NCBI RefSeq assembly: GCF_900105155.1
Contig: NZ_LT629762.1
Span: 2,294,001-2,358,000, forward strand
Source: Pseudomonas prosekii
GTDB taxonomy: Bacteria; Pseudomonadota; Gammaproteobacteria; Pseudomonadales; Pseudomonadaceae
Length of the DNA stretch: 64,000 nucleotides
Direction of reading: 5' to 3'
Below are positions 20,204 to 30,786 of this stretch, piece after piece. The notes below the pieces were generated by a model, which saw nothing but the letters and a program-made list of their open reading frames with translations, was not told the origin of the DNA and made no database searches. Both the position numbers and the translations under genes were made by a program. The number at the start of each line of letters is the position of its first letter. Positions within the stretch are counted from its first letter, which is position 1.

Positions 20204-22312
20204 TCAATGACTCACAGCAATCGCCTGGTTGTTCATGATACGCGGAGTGAGAAATACCAGCAGCTCGGATTTTTTCTCCGAAACCACGTCACGCCGGAAA
20301 AGGCGGCCAAGATACGGCACATCGCCGAGAAATGGCACCTTATCTACAACCTTGCTTTGAGTATTTGAGAAAACCCCACCGATGACGATGGTCTCGCCGT
20401 CATTGACCAACACCTTGGCGTTGACCTCGTTTTTCTTGATCGGCGGTACGTCCTGCACTTTGTTCAGGTAATCCGGTTCGTCCTTGGTGACCTTGACCTC
20501 CATGATGATGCGGTTGTCCGGGGTGATTTGCGGCGTCACCTCCAGCGACAGCGAAGCCTCCTTGAACGACACCGATGTCGCGCCGCTGGAGCTGGCTTCC
20601 TGATAGGGGATTTCCGTGCCCTTGAGGATTTTCGCGGTTTCCTTGTCGGACGTGACGACCTTGGGCTGCGAGACGATTTCGCCGTTGCCGGTCTTCTCCA
20701 TCGCGGTCAGTTCCAGGTCGAGCAACACGTTGTCGGTGATGAACGCGATGCCGAGCCCGGAGGTATTGGCCGCTGTGCCCATGTCGACAAACGGCGAGTT
20801 GGTGCTGGTGCTGCCCGGCGTGCCAATCGTGGTCGAGCCGTTGGCGCCGCTGCTGACACCCGAAGCGTTCCAGTTGCCCTTGTTCTGGATCGAACCGCCC
20901 CAGCGCACGCCAAGACTCTTGTCGTAGTCGACGTTGGCTTCGACGATTCGCGCCTCGATCATCACTTGGCGCACCGGAATATCCAGTTGCGCAACGATCC
21001 GGCGCAGCTCGTCGAGGCGATCCTGAGTCTGGTAGGCAATGATGTTGTTGGTGCGCTCATCAACAGTGATCGAACCGCGCTCGTCGATTTTCGCTTCGGC
21101 GCTGGTCACCGACTGGAACAGTTTGGCGATTTCCGCAGCCTTGGCGTAGTTGACCTGCAGCAGCTCCCGACGCAGCGGCGCCAGTTCGGCGATCTGCTTC
21201 TGCGACTCCAGTTCCTGACGTTCGCGGGCGGCGATTTCATCCGCCGGCGCGACCAGCAGGACGTTGCCGATCATGCGTTTATCCAGACCTTTGGTTTTCA
21301 GCACCAGGTCCAGCGCCTGATCCCACGGCACGTTTTGCAGGCGCAAGGTAATGCCGCCCTGCACCGTGTCGCTGGCAACCAGATTGAGGTTGGTGAAGTC
21401 GGCGATCAGTTGCAGCACCGAGCGCACATCAATGTCCTGAAAATTCAGCGAGAGCTTTTCGCCGGTATAGGCAAACCGGTCGGCGTTGCGCTTTTGCAAA
21501 TCGTCGGCGGTCATCGGGCGGATGCTGACGGTCAGCTTGTTGTCGGTCTGGTAGGTCGAGTATTCGTAAGCGCCGCTCGGCTCAACGGTGATCATCGCGC
21601 GGTCACCGGTCGCGGTGGCGTTGACGAATTGCACCGGCGTGGCGAAATCCTTGACGTCGAGGCGTACGCGCAGCGGTTCCGGCAGTTGCGTGCGGGCGAA
21701 ACCGAGGATGATCTTGCCGTCACGCTCCTGAATGTCCGGCGCAATTGAAGGGTCTGACAGGTCGATCACGACATTGCCTTCACCCTGCGTGCCGCGCTGG
21801 AAATCGACGCCACGAATGGTTTTGCCGACCGCCGCGAACGTTTTCGTCGGCGCCGGATTGGCTTTGGCCGTGCGCGGCGCGCTGGCAGCCGCAGCAGGCT
21901 TGGGGGTCGCCGCTCTGGACGCTGCTGGTTGCGCACCTTGGCCGACCACCACGAACAAATTGTTGCCCTCGACTCTGGCGCTGTACGGCGTCAGCTCAGT
22001 CAGGTTGATGATCAGCCGCGTGCGGTCCTTGGCTTCCACCACCGTGGCGCTGCGGGCATTGCCGCCACCGAGGTCGCGGTTTTTGCTCGCCAGTTTGCTG
22101 ACCACGCCCGGCAGGTCGAGCGCGATGCGCGCCGGCGATTCGGTGGTGTAGCCGTGGGGCGCGGGCGGCGGGCCATCGAAGGTCAACTTCAACTCGACGC
22201 GGTCACCCGGCAGCGCAGCGACATCCAGCGCATTGAGGTTGGCCGCCATGACCATCGGTGATAACAGCGCTATCCATAGCGAAATACCGAGGGTTGAGAA
22301 AATCCTGTTCAT
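20204..22312 (-). CDS. pilQ: type IV pilus secretin
   Basis: 702 residues. A signal peptide (residues 1-23, ending VMAA) is followed by AMIN domains (about 28-260) that anchor to peptidoglycan, an STN/N0 domain ([20 protein letters not shown]), a secretin N domain, and the C-terminal secretin channel with the [15 protein letters not shown] signature near the end. It forms the outer-membrane pore through which the pilus emerges. A Gly/Ser/Thr-rich insertion ([13 protein letters not shown]) lies in the channel part. It starts 13 bp after the pilP stop. Confidence 0.96.
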   Translation of the reverse strand: MNRIFSTLGISLWIALLSPMVMAANLNALDVAALPGDRVELKLTFDGPPPAPHGYTTESPARIALDLPGVVSKLASKNRDLGGGNARSATVVEAKDRTRLIINLTELTPYSARVEGNNLFVVVGQGAQPAASRAATPKPAAAASAPRTAKANPAPTKTFAAVGKTIRGVDFQRGTQGEGNVVIDLSDPSIAPDIQERDGKIILGFARTQLPEPLRVRLDVKDFATPVQFVNATATGDRAMITVEPSGAYEYSTYQTDNKLTVSIRPMTADDLQKRNADRFAYTGEKLSLNFQDIDVRSVLQLIADFTNLNLVASDTVQGGITLRLQNVPWDQALDLVLKTKGLDKRMIGNVLLVAPADEIAARERQELESQKQIAELAPLRRELLQVNYAKAAEIAKLFQSVTSAEAKIDERGSITVDERTNNIIAYQTQDRLDELRRIVAQLDIPVRQVMIEARIVEANVDYDKSLGVRWGGSIQNKGNWNASGVSSGANGSTTIGTPGSTSTNSPFVDMGTAANTSGLGIAFITDNVLLDLELTAMEKTGNGEIVSQPKVVTSDKETAKILKGTEIPYQEASSSGATSVSFKEASLSLEVTPQITPDNRIIMEVKVTKDEPDYLNKVQDVPPIKKNEVNAKVLVNDGETIVIGGVFSNTQSKVVDKVPFLGDVPYLGRLFRRDVVSEKKSELLVFLTPRIMNNQAIAVSH

Positions 22313-22325
22313 TATTCGAGTTCCA

Positions 22326-22853
22326 CTATGAGTGCTCTTTCAAAGGGATGGTCCGCGGCCGTTCCAGCCAGGCGCCTTCGCCGTCAGGAACGATTTCGAC
22401 CACATCGACTTGCGAGCCGCTGATGGCGACGATCCGCCCATCGTTACGCCCCAGGTAATCGCCGACTTTCAACCGATGTACCCCGCCCCCCCCCCGTAGC
22501 AGCGCAAAGGAGCCGCTGGCATTGGAGATGGTGCCGACCATTTCAAACTGCTCGATGTTGAAACCTTCGAGGTACTGCTTGACCCGGTTAGGGTCGGGTT
22601 TGACGTTGCGCGAACCGTGCTTCTGCCCGGCCATGTCGATCCTGACCTGGCGCGAAAACGGGCTGCGCAGGTTGGCCGCGCTGTAAGTGAATGTGGGGTA
22701 AGACCGGAATGTCGGGGTAGGTTCAATCTTGCCCGGCGGTCGCAGGCGCACTTCGTTGAGATAAGCATCGAGGTCGCTGAAGTCGTTTTCGCCGCTGCAG
22801 CCAGCCAGACCGATCAGTAAAACGCCCAGGCACAAACCACGAAACGGGGTCAT
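22326..22853 (-). CDS. pilP: type IV pilus inner-membrane lipoprotein
   Basis: 175 residues. The lipobox LAGC (residues 16-19) follows a short signal sequence, so the mature protein is a lipoprotein. The C-terminal beta domain (VGTISNASGSFALLRG, then HRLKVGDYLGRNDGRI) contacts the PilQ N0 domain and links the PilMNO platform to the secretin. The coding strand carries a run of ten G residues (22486-22495) encoding part of R-G-G-G-G. The frame is intact at ten, and any single-base slip would destroy the last third of the protein. It overlaps pilO by 4 bp. Confidence 0.95.
   Translation of the reverse strand: MTPFRGLCLGVLLIGLAGCSGENDFSDLDAYLNEVRLRPPGKIEPTPTFRSYPTFTYSAANLRSPFSRQVRIDMAGQKHGSRNVKPDPNRVKQYLEGFNIEQFEMVGTISNASGSFALLRGGGGVHRLKVGDYLGRNDGRIVAISGSQVDVVEIVPDGEGAWLERPRTIPLKEHS
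22486..22495 (-). repeat. G10 homopolymer tract inside pilP
   Basis: Ten consecutive C on the plus strand (G on the coding strand), embedded in codons CGG GGG GGG GGC. Such tracts are prone to slipped-strand errors; they are also prone to sequencing error. Confidence 0.9.
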
Positions 22854-23473
22854 TTCTGCAACCCCTTGTCGTTGTAGCGATAGGTCTTGGCGAGGATGCT
22901 CATGCGCAGTTTGGTGCCGCCATCGGGGCTGGCCGGCGCGAGGTCGAAGTCATGCAGGGTGACGATGCGCGGCAGCCCGGCCACGCCGCTGACGAACGTG
23001 GCGAGGTCGTGATAAGCGCCGGTGACGGTGATCTGGATCGGCAACTCGATGTAGAACTGCTGGGTGACTTCCGGCAGCAACTTGATCTCTTCGAATTCCA
23101 GGCCACTGCCCAGCCCCGTGCGCGTGATGTCTTCCAGCAGGCCCGGCACTTCGGTGTCGCTGGGTAACTGGCGCAACAGCACGCCGAAAGAATTTTCCAT
23201 TTCCTTCATCTGCTGGGTGTAGAGCTCCAGGTTGGCCGCCAGGCTGGCCTTGCTGGCGAACTGCTCCTTGAGCGTGGTTTCTTCCTCGCGCTTGAGATCG
23301 AGCTCGTTTTCCAGGTCACTGATGTAGAAGTTGTAACCGAGCCCCAGCACCAGAACCATCAGCAGAATGCCCGCCGCAGCCTTGATGGCCGGCGGCCAGG
23401 AGCCGATGTTGTTGGTGTCCAGATCGTTGATGTCGATCTTGCGCAGGCCTTCAAACCATTCCGACGGGCTCAT
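22850..23473 (-). CDS. pilO: type IV pilus alignment protein
   Basis: 207 residues. A short cytoplasmic N terminus (MSPSEWFEGLRKIDINDLD) is followed by one transmembrane segment (about 29-50: AIKAAAGILLMVLVLGLGYNF), a coiled coil (about 52-100: LENELDLKREEETTLKEQF) and a ferredoxin-like periplasmic domain. It heterodimerises with PilN and binds PilP. The gene overlaps both neighbours by 4 bp (ATGA). Confidence 0.95.
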   Translation of the reverse strand: MSPSEWFEGLRKIDINDLDTNNIGSWPPAIKAAAGILLMVLVLGLGYNFYISDLENELDLKREEETTLKEQFASKASLAANLELYTQQMKEMENSFGVLLRQLPSDTEVPGLLEDITRTGLGSGLEFEEIKLLPEVTQQFYIELPIQITVTGAYHDLATFVSGVAGLPRIVTLHDFDLAPASPDGGTKLRMSILAKTYRYNDKGLQK

Positions 23474-24035
23474 TTGGCAGCCTCCATCGTCGCGGGCTGA
23501 GTCTGACGCACGGTCAACTGAAACACGTTGGCCTGATCGAGCTGACCGGCGGTCGTCGCTTTGACTTCGGTGAGGCTCGGCGCATCGAACCAGTCCGACG
23601 CATCGAGGTTGCGCATCAGCTCCGAAACCTTGTTGTTCGACTCGGCGGCGCCCGTGACGGACAGGGTTTTGCCGTCCATTTTCACTTCGGTGAAATACAC
23701 GCCGTCCGGCAGCGTGCGCGCCAGTTGGTCGAAGATTCGCCCGCTGATCTGCCGGTTGCCTTGCAGGTCCTGGATGATGCGCATGCGCTCGACCAGTTGC
23801 TGGCGACGCGCCTTGAGTTCGCTGATTTGCTTGATTCGCTCGTCGACCACCGCAATCTGTTTGCCGAGGTAGTCATTGCGCGCCAGTTGCCGATTGATGC
23901 TGTTGCCGATGACTTGATCGGCGATCAGCACCAAGCCGATCGAGCCGACCACCACGCCAATCAACACCAGCAGAAAGCGTTTGCGGCGCTCTTCGCGCAG
24001 TTCTTCGCGCCACGGTAAAAGGTTGATCCGCGCCA

Positions 24036-24036
<1 letters not shown>
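23470..24036 (-). CDS. pilN: type IV pilus assembly protein
   Basis: 188 residues. The cytoplasmic N terminus MARINLLPWREELREER is the conserved PilM-binding motif (INLLPWR). A transmembrane segment follows (about 22-44), then a coiled coil and a periplasmic domain that pairs with PilO. The start codon A is the last base of the pilM stop (position 24036), so the two are translationally coupled. Confidence 0.96.
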
Positions 24037-25127
<1,091 letters not shown>

Positions 25128-25204
25128 TTACGGACTCTGTAATGTGCATTGCGTTCAATCACCACGTCTTGACAGAAGCGCCCATGACGCCCCCGGCGGA
25201 AAAA

Positions 25205-25214
25205 TGCTTATAAT
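25205..25214 (+). promoter_or_regulatory. putative -10 element of ponA
   Basis: TGCTTATAAT (25205-25214) contains a perfect TATAAT about 100 bp before ponA. No convincing -35 sits at 16-18 bp; a perfect TTGACA at 25169-25174 is too far upstream to pair with it. The pilM promoter must lie in the same 215-bp divergent region but was not identified. Confidence 0.35.
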
Positions 25215-25315
25215 GCCCAGCGATTTTTTCCGCTTTTACTGCCAGCGCGGGTTGTTTTCCTTGTCAAGAAGACCCTGACGCCAAATTCATTTTTCACCCT
25301 GGATGTCCAAACGCC

Positions 25316-27760
25316 TTGATTCGTCTGCTGAAATTTTTCGGTTGGTCCATCGTCGCCGTTTTCTGCGGACTGCTTTTAGGTCTCAGCGGCGCCTATCTTT
25401 ACCTTAGTCCGGGATTGCCGTCCGTGGAGGCGCTGAGAAGCATTCAGTTGCAGATTCCTCTGCGCGTGTACAGCAGCGATAACAAGTTGATCGCAGAGTT
25501 TGGCGAAATGCGCCGTACGCCGATCCGTTTCGCCGACATTCCCCCCAATTTCATTAATGCGTTACTAAGTGCTGAAGACGATAACTTCGCCAACCACTAT
25601 GGCGTCGATCCCGGCAGCCTGATGCGTGCCGCGACCCAACTGGTCAAGAGCGGCCACATTCAGTCCGGCGGCAGCACCATCACCATGCAGGTCGCGAAGA
25701 ACTTCTTCCTGACCAGCGAACGCAGCTTCTCGCGTAAAACCACGGAAATTCTCCTCGCGCTGCAAATCGAACGGCAGCTGACCAAAGACGAAATCCTTGA
25801 GCTGTACGTCAACAAGATCTACCTCGGCAACCGCGCCTACGGCATCGAAGCGGCGGCGCAGGTTTACTACGGCAAATCGATTCGTGATGTGAGCCTGGCG
25901 CAGATGGCGATGATCGCCGGCCTGCCGAAAGCGCCATCGCGCTTTAACCCGCTGGCCAACCCGGCGCGCAGCAAAGAGCGTCGCGACTGGATTCTGGGGC
26001 GCATGTACAAGCTCGGGAAAATCACCGAAGCCGACTACACCACCGCGATCAACGAGCCGCTGAACGCCAGCTATCACGTGCCGACCCCGGAAGTGAACGC
26101 GCCGTACATTGCCGAAATGGCCCGCGCCGAAATGGTCGGCCGTTATGGCAGCGACGCCTACACCGAAGGTTTCCGCGTCACTACTACGGTGCCGAGCAAC
26201 CTTCAGGAAATGGCGAACACCGCGCTGCACGAAGGTTTGATGACCTACGACCAGCGCCACGGTTATCGCGGCCCCGAGTCGCGCTTGCCGGGCAAGACCC
26301 GCGAAGCCTGGGCCAGTGAGCTGACCAAGCAGCGCACCATCAGCAGCCTGGAACCGGCGATCGTTACCCAAGTCGACAAGAATGGCGTGCAGGTGCTGAC
26401 CCGCACCGGCGACGAACATGTCAATTGGGACACCATGAAATGGGCGCGGCCGTTCCTCAACACCAACAGCATGGGCGCCAATCCGAAGCAGCCGTCGGAT
26501 GTCGCGCAGGTCGGTGACCTGATCCGCGTGCAGCGCCAGCCGGACAATTCGCTGAAATTCAGCCAGATTCCGCAGGCTCAAGGCGCGCTGGTTTCGCTTG
26601 ATCCGCAGAACGGCGCGATTCGCTCGCTGGTCGGTGGTTTCGCGTTCGAGCAGAGCAATTACAACCGCGCCTTGCAGGCCAAGCGCCAGCCGGGTTCGAG
26701 CTTCAAGCCATTCGTCTACAGCGCCGCGCTGGATAACGGCTACACCGCCGCGACGCTGGTGAACGATGCGCCGATCGTGTTTGTCGACGAGTACCTGGAC
26801 AAGGTCTGGCGGCCGAAGAACGACACCAATACCTTCCTCGGCCCGATCCGCTTGCGTGAAGGTCTGTACAAGTCGCGCAACCTGGTGTCGATCCGATTGC
26901 TGCAGGCACTGGGCGTCGATCGCACCATCGATTACATCAGCAAGTTCGGCTTCAACAAGCAGGACCTGCCGCGCAATCTGTCGCTCGCCCTCGGCACCGC
27001 GACATTGACGCCGATGGAGATCGCCACCGGTTGGAGCACGTTTGCCAACGGCGGCTACAAGATCACCCCGTACATCATCGACAAGATCGAAAGCCGCAAT
27101 GGCGACACGCTGTTCGTCGCCAACCCGCCGAGCGTGCCGCAGAACGCTGCGGTGGCCAGTGGCATCGCCGCGCCAGCCGCCGCCGAGGCCTTCACGGTCA
27201 ACGCAACGCCGGGCGAAGCGCCGGGCACTGCAGCTGCACCGCAAACGCCGGCCGTGGCCGAACGGATTGTCGACGGTCGCACCACGTTCATTCTCAACAG
27301 CATGCTTGAGGACGTGATCAAGCGCGGCACCGGTCGCCGTGCACTGGCGCTGGGGCGTTCCGACATCGCCGGCAAAACCGGTACGACCAACGAATCCAAG
27401 GATGCGTGGTTCTCCGGTTACAACGCCGATTACGTGACCACGGTGTGGACCGGTTTCGACCAGCCTGAAAGCCTCGGTCGCCGCGAGTTCGGTGGCACTG
27501 TGGCGCTGCCGATCTGGATGAATTACATGGCCGCCGCGCTCAAGGACAAGCCGCCGCACACGCAAGCGGAGCCTGAAGGCATCCTCAGCCTGCGGGTTGA
27601 CCCGGTCAGCGGCCGTGCCGCGTCGCCAGGCACGCCAGGTGCGTACTTTGAGCTGTTCAAGGCTGAAGACACGCCACCGTCGGCCAACGAACTGGGCAAC
27701 GGCACCGCGCCGGGCAGCCCGCTGCCGGCAGACGAAGCGGCGCCGATCGACTTGTTCTGA
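25316..27760 (+). CDS. ponA: penicillin-binding protein 1A (bifunctional)
   Basis: 814 residues. An N-terminal membrane anchor (about 9-30) precedes a GT51 transglycosylase (catalytic Glu87 in LLSAEDDNFANHYGVD; GGSTITMQVAKN), an OB-like insert, and the transpeptidase with nucleophile Ser461 in SSFK, SRN (KSRNLVS) and KTGTT. It polymerises and cross-links peptidoglycan. The start is a TTG at 25316 (MIRLLKFFGW); no ATG in frame precedes the anchor, and the ribosome site is weak (GGATG). The C-terminal 60 residues are Pro/Ala-rich. A strong terminator follows. Divergent from pilM, as in other pseudomonads. Confidence 0.96.
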   Translation: MIRLLKFFGWSIVAVFCGLLLGLSGAYLYLSPGLPSVEALRSIQLQIPLRVYSSDNKLIAEFGEMRRTPIRFADIPPNFINALLSAEDDNFANHYGVDPGSLMRAATQLVKSGHIQSGGSTITMQVAKNFFLTSERSFSRKTTEILLALQIERQLTKDEILELYVNKIYLGNRAYGIEAAAQVYYGKSIRDVSLAQMAMIAGLPKAPSRFNPLANPARSKERRDWILGRMYKLGKITEADYTTAINEPLNASYHVPTPEVNAPYIAEMARAEMVGRYGSDAYTEGFRVTTTVPSNLQEMANTALHEGLMTYDQRHGYRGPESRLPGKTREAWASELTKQRTISSLEPAIVTQVDKNGVQVLTRTGDEHVNWDTMKWARPFLNTNSMGANPKQPSDVAQVGDLIRVQRQPDNSLKFSQIPQAQGALVSLDPQNGAIRSLVGGFAFEQSNYNRALQAKRQPGSSFKPFVYSAALDNGYTAATLVNDAPIVFVDEYLDKVWRPKNDTNTFLGPIRLREGLYKSRNLVSIRLLQALGVDRTIDYISKFGFNKQDLPRNLSLALGTATLTPMEIATGWSTFANGGYKITPYIIDKIESRNGDTLFVANPPSVPQNAAVASGIAAPAAAEAFTVNATPGEAPGTAAAPQTPAVAERIVDGRTTFILNSMLEDVIKRGTGRRALALGRSDIAGKTGTTNESKDAWFSGYNADYVTTVWTGFDQPESLGRREFGGTVALPIWMNYMAAALKDKPPHTQAEPEGILSLRVDPVSGRAASPGTPGAYFELFKAEDTPPSANELGNGTAPGSPLPADEAAPIDLF

Positions 27761-27780
27761 TCGCGTCACGCAAACCAGGA

Positions 27781-27813
27781 GCCCCGCCTTCGAAAGAAGC
27801 GCGGGGCTTTTTA
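27781..27813 (+). terminator. intrinsic terminator of ponA
   Basis: Stem GCCCCGC (27781-27787) / GCGGGGC (27801-27807) followed by a run of five T (27808-27812). Confidence 0.85.
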
Positions 27814-27845
27814 TTGCCCGGGATAAATGCAGCGACTGGTCAGCC

Positions 27846-27914
27846 GTCATCGCGAGCAAGCTCGCTCCCACATTGAAATGCATTCCCCTGTGGGAGCGAG
27901 CTTGCTCGCGATGA
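27846..27914. repeat. REP pair
   Basis: GTCATCGCGAGCAAGCTCGC (27846) and inverted CTGTGGGAGCGAGCTTGCTC (27889), between the convergent ponA and maeB terminators. Confidence 0.8.
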
Positions 27915-27947
27915 GGCCTGTTCTGGCGCTGCGAAAACATCAGGCAT

Positions 27948-27980
27948 AAAAAAACCCCGACTCACTTACGAGCCGGGGCT
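27948..27980 (-). terminator. intrinsic terminator of the malic enzyme gene
   Basis: On the minus strand CCCCGGCTC pairs with GAGTCGGGG (one G-T pair), followed by seven T (27954-27948). Confidence 0.85.
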
Positions 27981-28002
27981 TTCGGTCGATGCGCTCTACG
28001 GC

Positions 28003-29271
28003 TTAGCCGTTGAACACGTCATCCACGCTTTGCAGCGGGTAGTTCTTCGGATACGGCAGGGTCGCTACGCCGGTCTCGATGGCGGCTTTGGCCACGGCAT
28101 CGGAGATCACGGTGATCAGGCGTGCATCCATTGGTTTCGGAATGATGTACTCACGACCGAATTCCAGTTTGATGCCGCCGTAGGCGTCGCACACTTCCTG
28201 AGGAACTGGCAGCTTGGCCAGTTCGCGCAGGGCGTTGGCGGCGGCCACTTTCATTTCTTCGTTGATGCGCTTGGCGCGCACGTCCAGGGCACCGCGGAAG
28301 ATGAACGGGAAGCCCAGCACGTTGTTGACCTGGTTCGGGTAGTCCGAACGGCCAGTGGCCATGATCACGTCGTTACGGGTGGCGTGCGCCAGTTCCGGGG
28401 AGATTTCCGGATCCGGGTTCGAGCACGCGAACACGATCGGGTTGGCCGCCATGGATTTCAGGCCTTCAGCGCTCAGCAGGTTCGGGCCGGACAGGCCGAC
28501 GAACACGTCAGCACCGGTCAGCGCGTCAGCCAGAGTGCGTTTTTCGGTCGCGTGAGCGAACACCGCTTTGTACTGGTTCAGGTCGTCACGGCCGGAGTGA
28601 ATCACGCCGGTACGGTCAACCATGAAGATGTTTTCGATGTTGGCGCCCATGCTCACCAGCAATTTCATGCAGGAGATGGCGGCCGCACCGGCGCCCAGGC
28701 AGACGATCTTGGCGTCAGCGAGGGTTTTGCCAGCGATTTCCAGGGCGTTGATCATGCCGGCCGCCGTAACGATGGCGGTGCCGTGCTGGTCATCGTGGAA
28801 AACCGGAATGTCGCACTGCTCGATCAGAGCGCGTTCGATCTCAAAGCACTCAGGTGCCTTTATGTCTTCCAGGTTGATGCCGCCGAAGGTGATGGAGATA
28901 CGCTTGACGGTGTCGATGAAGGCTTGCGGGCTTTCGGAGTCGACTTCGATGTCGAAAACGTCGATGCCGGCGAAGCGCTTGAACAGCACGCCTTTACCTT
29001 CCATGACTGGCTTGGAAGCCAACGGGCCGAGGTTACCCAGGCCGAGAATCGCGGTGCCATCGGAAATGACTGCAACCAGGTTGCCTTTACCGGTGTATTT
29101 GTAGGCCAGTTCAGGATCGCGGGCGATTTCGCGTACTGGTTCGGCTACGCCGGGGCTGTAGGCCAGCGACAGGTCGCGGGCGGTAGCGGTGGCCTTGGTG
29201 AGCTCGACACTCAGCTTCCCTGGACGAGGATGGGCGTGATATTCGAGAGCGGCAGTTTTCAAATCAGACAT
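28003..29271 (-). CDS. maeB: malic enzyme (short form, no phosphotransacetylase domain)
   Basis: 422 residues. The N-terminal malic domain carries the catalytic Tyr38 (LAYSPGVAEP) and Lys93 (MEGKGVLFKRF); metal ligands are in ECFEIERALIE and FHDDQHGTAIV; the Rossmann motif is CLGAGAAAISC. It oxidatively decarboxylates malate to pyruvate, most likely with NADP+. E. coli MaeB carries a C-terminal Pta-like domain that is absent here, so this is the stand-alone form usual in Pseudomonas. The ATG at 29271 (MSDLKTAALEYHA) was chosen over an upstream frame extension because the family begins here. Confidence 0.92.
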   Translation of the reverse strand: MSDLKTAALEYHAHPRPGKLSVELTKATATARDLSLAYSPGVAEPVREIARDPELAYKYTGKGNLVAVISDGTAILGLGNLGPLASKPVMEGKGVLFKRFAGIDVFDIEVDSESPQAFIDTVKRISITFGGINLEDIKAPECFEIERALIEQCDIPVFHDDQHGTAIVTAAGMINALEIAGKTLADAKIVCLGAGAAAISCMKLLVSMGANIENIFMVDRTGVIHSGRDDLNQYKAVFAHATEKRTLADALTGADVFVGLSGPNLLSAEGLKSMAANPIVFACSNPDPEISPELAHATRNDVIMATGRSDYPNQVNNVLGFPFIFRGALDVRAKRINEEMKVAAANALRELAKLPVPQEVCDAYGGIKLEFGREYIIPKPMDARLITVISDAVAKAAIETGVATLPYPKNYPLQSVDDVFNG

Positions 29272-29430
29272 GTGGGCATTCCGCTTTTTACTGTTGGACA
29301 GACGGACCGCCGAGGATACGCGTGTCGCAAAGTCCCTACAAGACTGACCAGTCACCCCTGTCAAGCGCCCTGCCCTACGACTTTGGGCCAAGAGCCACGG
29401 AACACAAGGGCTTGACTGTTCACAATCTGA

Positions 29431-29455
29431 ATAAAAAATGTCTACAATTTTTTAT
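29431..29455. promoter_or_regulatory. AT-rich inverted repeat upstream of maeB
   Basis: ATAAAAAATGT (29431-29441) and ACAATTTTTTAT (29444-29455) flank CT. The core TGTCTACAA resembles TTGT-N2-ACAA sites used by GntR-family regulators. It overlaps the stop of the nuclease gene and lies about 160 bp upstream of maeB on the same strand, so it may be an operator or a weak 3' hairpin. Confidence 0.35.
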
Positions 29456-30255
29456 CATTGCGCCGTTTTCAGCATCGACGGATCACTCAATGGCAGCAAC
29501 CAGCGCGCCTGCCCCTGATCACGTCCGCCGCGCCGCGAGCGATCGACCACCCAGCCGCGCGCCTCGATCTGCTTGCCTTTGAGCCGTTGCAGCGCCGCAA
29601 CGTCGAACTTGCCAAGTAGATTGGGCGCAACGCGCAGTACAACCGAGCCTTGCAGGGCGATCCAGACGCCGCCGCGATTGCGCTGCACACTGGCCACACG
29701 GCCGCTGAGCACGGCGAAACCGGACCTCTGAATCTGCGCCGCTTGCAGTACCGGCGAGCGCTTCCACACCCCGAGCCCGGCCCGTCGCGCCGCGCGCTCT
29801 GCGGCTTGCTGGCAACTGACCAAATCGATGTTCGGCGCCACCGCCACCTGAAAACCGAAGCCCTCGGCAAGCATTTGCGCTTCGAGGTTGGCGCCATCGA
29901 CGCTGTAGACATGCGCCAACGTGCGGCCATAGCGGTCGTGCGCTTCTTTACCCGGACGCAAACCCACCCGGCCATTGCTGGCCGCCACCAACGCTTCGAG
30001 ACGCTGGCGCGCGGCCACCGCGAACGGTTCGTCGCTGCGGCCCTGACGGCCGATCTCGGGCGTGTTCAAGCCAATCATGCGCACGCTGCGGCCATCGCTC
30101 AGGCGCAGGGTGTCGCCATCCACCACGCGCTGCACCGCGATTGGCGTCAGCCCGGCGGGCACAGGGCAAAAGGCCTGGGCGGCGGACAGCCAAATCGCGG
30201 ACACAAAAAAGGCGCCCACAAGGGACGCCTTTTTCAACAGCGGGGAAAAGCCCAT
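29455..30255 (-). CDS. secreted thermonuclease (SNase) family protein
   Basis: About 266 residues. A signal peptide (LLKKASLVGAFFVSAIWLSAAQA) is followed by a staphylococcal-nuclease domain (about 35-165): RVVDGDTLRLSDG, the Ca2+/active-site GLNTPEIGRQ, and the conserved DRYGRTLAHVY. The C-terminal 90 residues form a second beta-rich part (GRVASVQRNRGGVWIALQG) of unknown role. It probably degrades nucleic acid in the periplasm or outside the cell. The ATG at 30255 has AAGGG upstream; TTG at 30267 is an alternative. It starts 15 bp after rpmE and may be cotranscribed with it. Confidence 0.85.
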   Translation of the reverse strand: MGFSPLLKKASLVGAFFVSAIWLSAAQAFCPVPAGLTPIAVQRVVDGDTLRLSDGRSVRMIGLNTPEIGRQGRSDEPFAVAARQRLEALVAASNGRVGLRPGKEAHDRYGRTLAHVYSVDGANLEAQMLAEGFGFQVAVAPNIDLVSCQQAAERAARRAGLGVWKRSPVLQAAQIQRSGFAVLSGRVASVQRNRGGVWIALQGSVVLRVAPNLLGKFDVAALQRLKGKQIEARGWVVDRSRRGGRDQGQARWLLPLSDPSMLKTAQ

Positions 30256-30269
30256 CGGGCCCTTCAACC

Positions 30270-30497
30270 TTACTCTGCAGCAGCAGGTTTCTTGCCGAAA
30301 GCACCGAAACGGTCTGCGAAGCGCTGTACACGGCCGCCAGTATCCAGAGTCTTCTGCTTACCGGTGTAGAACGGGTGGCACTCGTTGCATACGTCAGTAC
30401 CCAGTGGCTTGCACAGGTTCGAACGAGTTTCGAACTTGTTGCCGCAGCTGCAAGTTACTACGATGGTTTCGTACGCTGGATGGATATCGGCTTTCAT
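30270..30497 (-). CDS. rpmE: 50S ribosomal protein L31 (zinc-binding form)
   Basis: 75 residues, beginning [19 protein letters not shown]. The zinc ligands Cys16, Cys18, Cys37 and Cys40 are all present, so this is the C+ type that is replaced by a zinc-free paralogue under zinc starvation in many bacteria; the paralogue is not in this window. The C-terminal tail FGKKPAAAE is typical. Divergent from priA. Confidence 0.98.
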   Translation of the reverse strand: MKADIHPAYETIVVTCSCGNKFETRSNLCKPLGTDVCNECHPFYTGKQKTLDTGGRVQRFADRFGAFGKKPAAAE

Positions 30498-30647
30498 GGT
30501 GTATTCCTCAGGCTAGCGTGCCGCCACTCAACACTATTGTTGAATACCGCACGTAATTAGGCCGCGGATTCTACCAGACCTTTGAAATCGCGCAAGCTGT
30601 CGCTTGAACCGGTCGTCTGCTAGGCTCCCGCTCCAATACGCGATCCC

Positions 30648-30742
30648 CTGTGGGAGCGAGCTTGCTCGCGATAGCGGCGTGCCAGTGCAGTAAATGTTGA
30701 CTGACACGCCGTCATCGCGAGCAAGCTCGCTCCCACAGGGGA
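30648..30742. repeat. REP pair
   Basis: CTGTGGGAGCGAGCTTGCTC (30649) and inverted GCCGTCATCGCGAGCAAGCT (30709) in the divergent rpmE-priA region, so the pair lies upstream of both genes. Confidence 0.8.
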
Positions 30743-30786
30743 TGTACGACCCCGCTTTTATAGCCTGTTGATCGAGATCCCCCCGC

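Noticed and set aside
25169..25214. TTGACA at 25169 and TATAAT at 25209 as one ponA promoter
   Set aside because: The two hexamers are 34 bp apart, twice the allowed spacing; only the -10 is kept as a tentative site.
25565..27940. 791-codon minus-strand open frame opposite ponA
   Set aside because: Antisense shadow of a complete PBP1A gene; composition (Arg/His/Gln-rich) is typical of such shadows.
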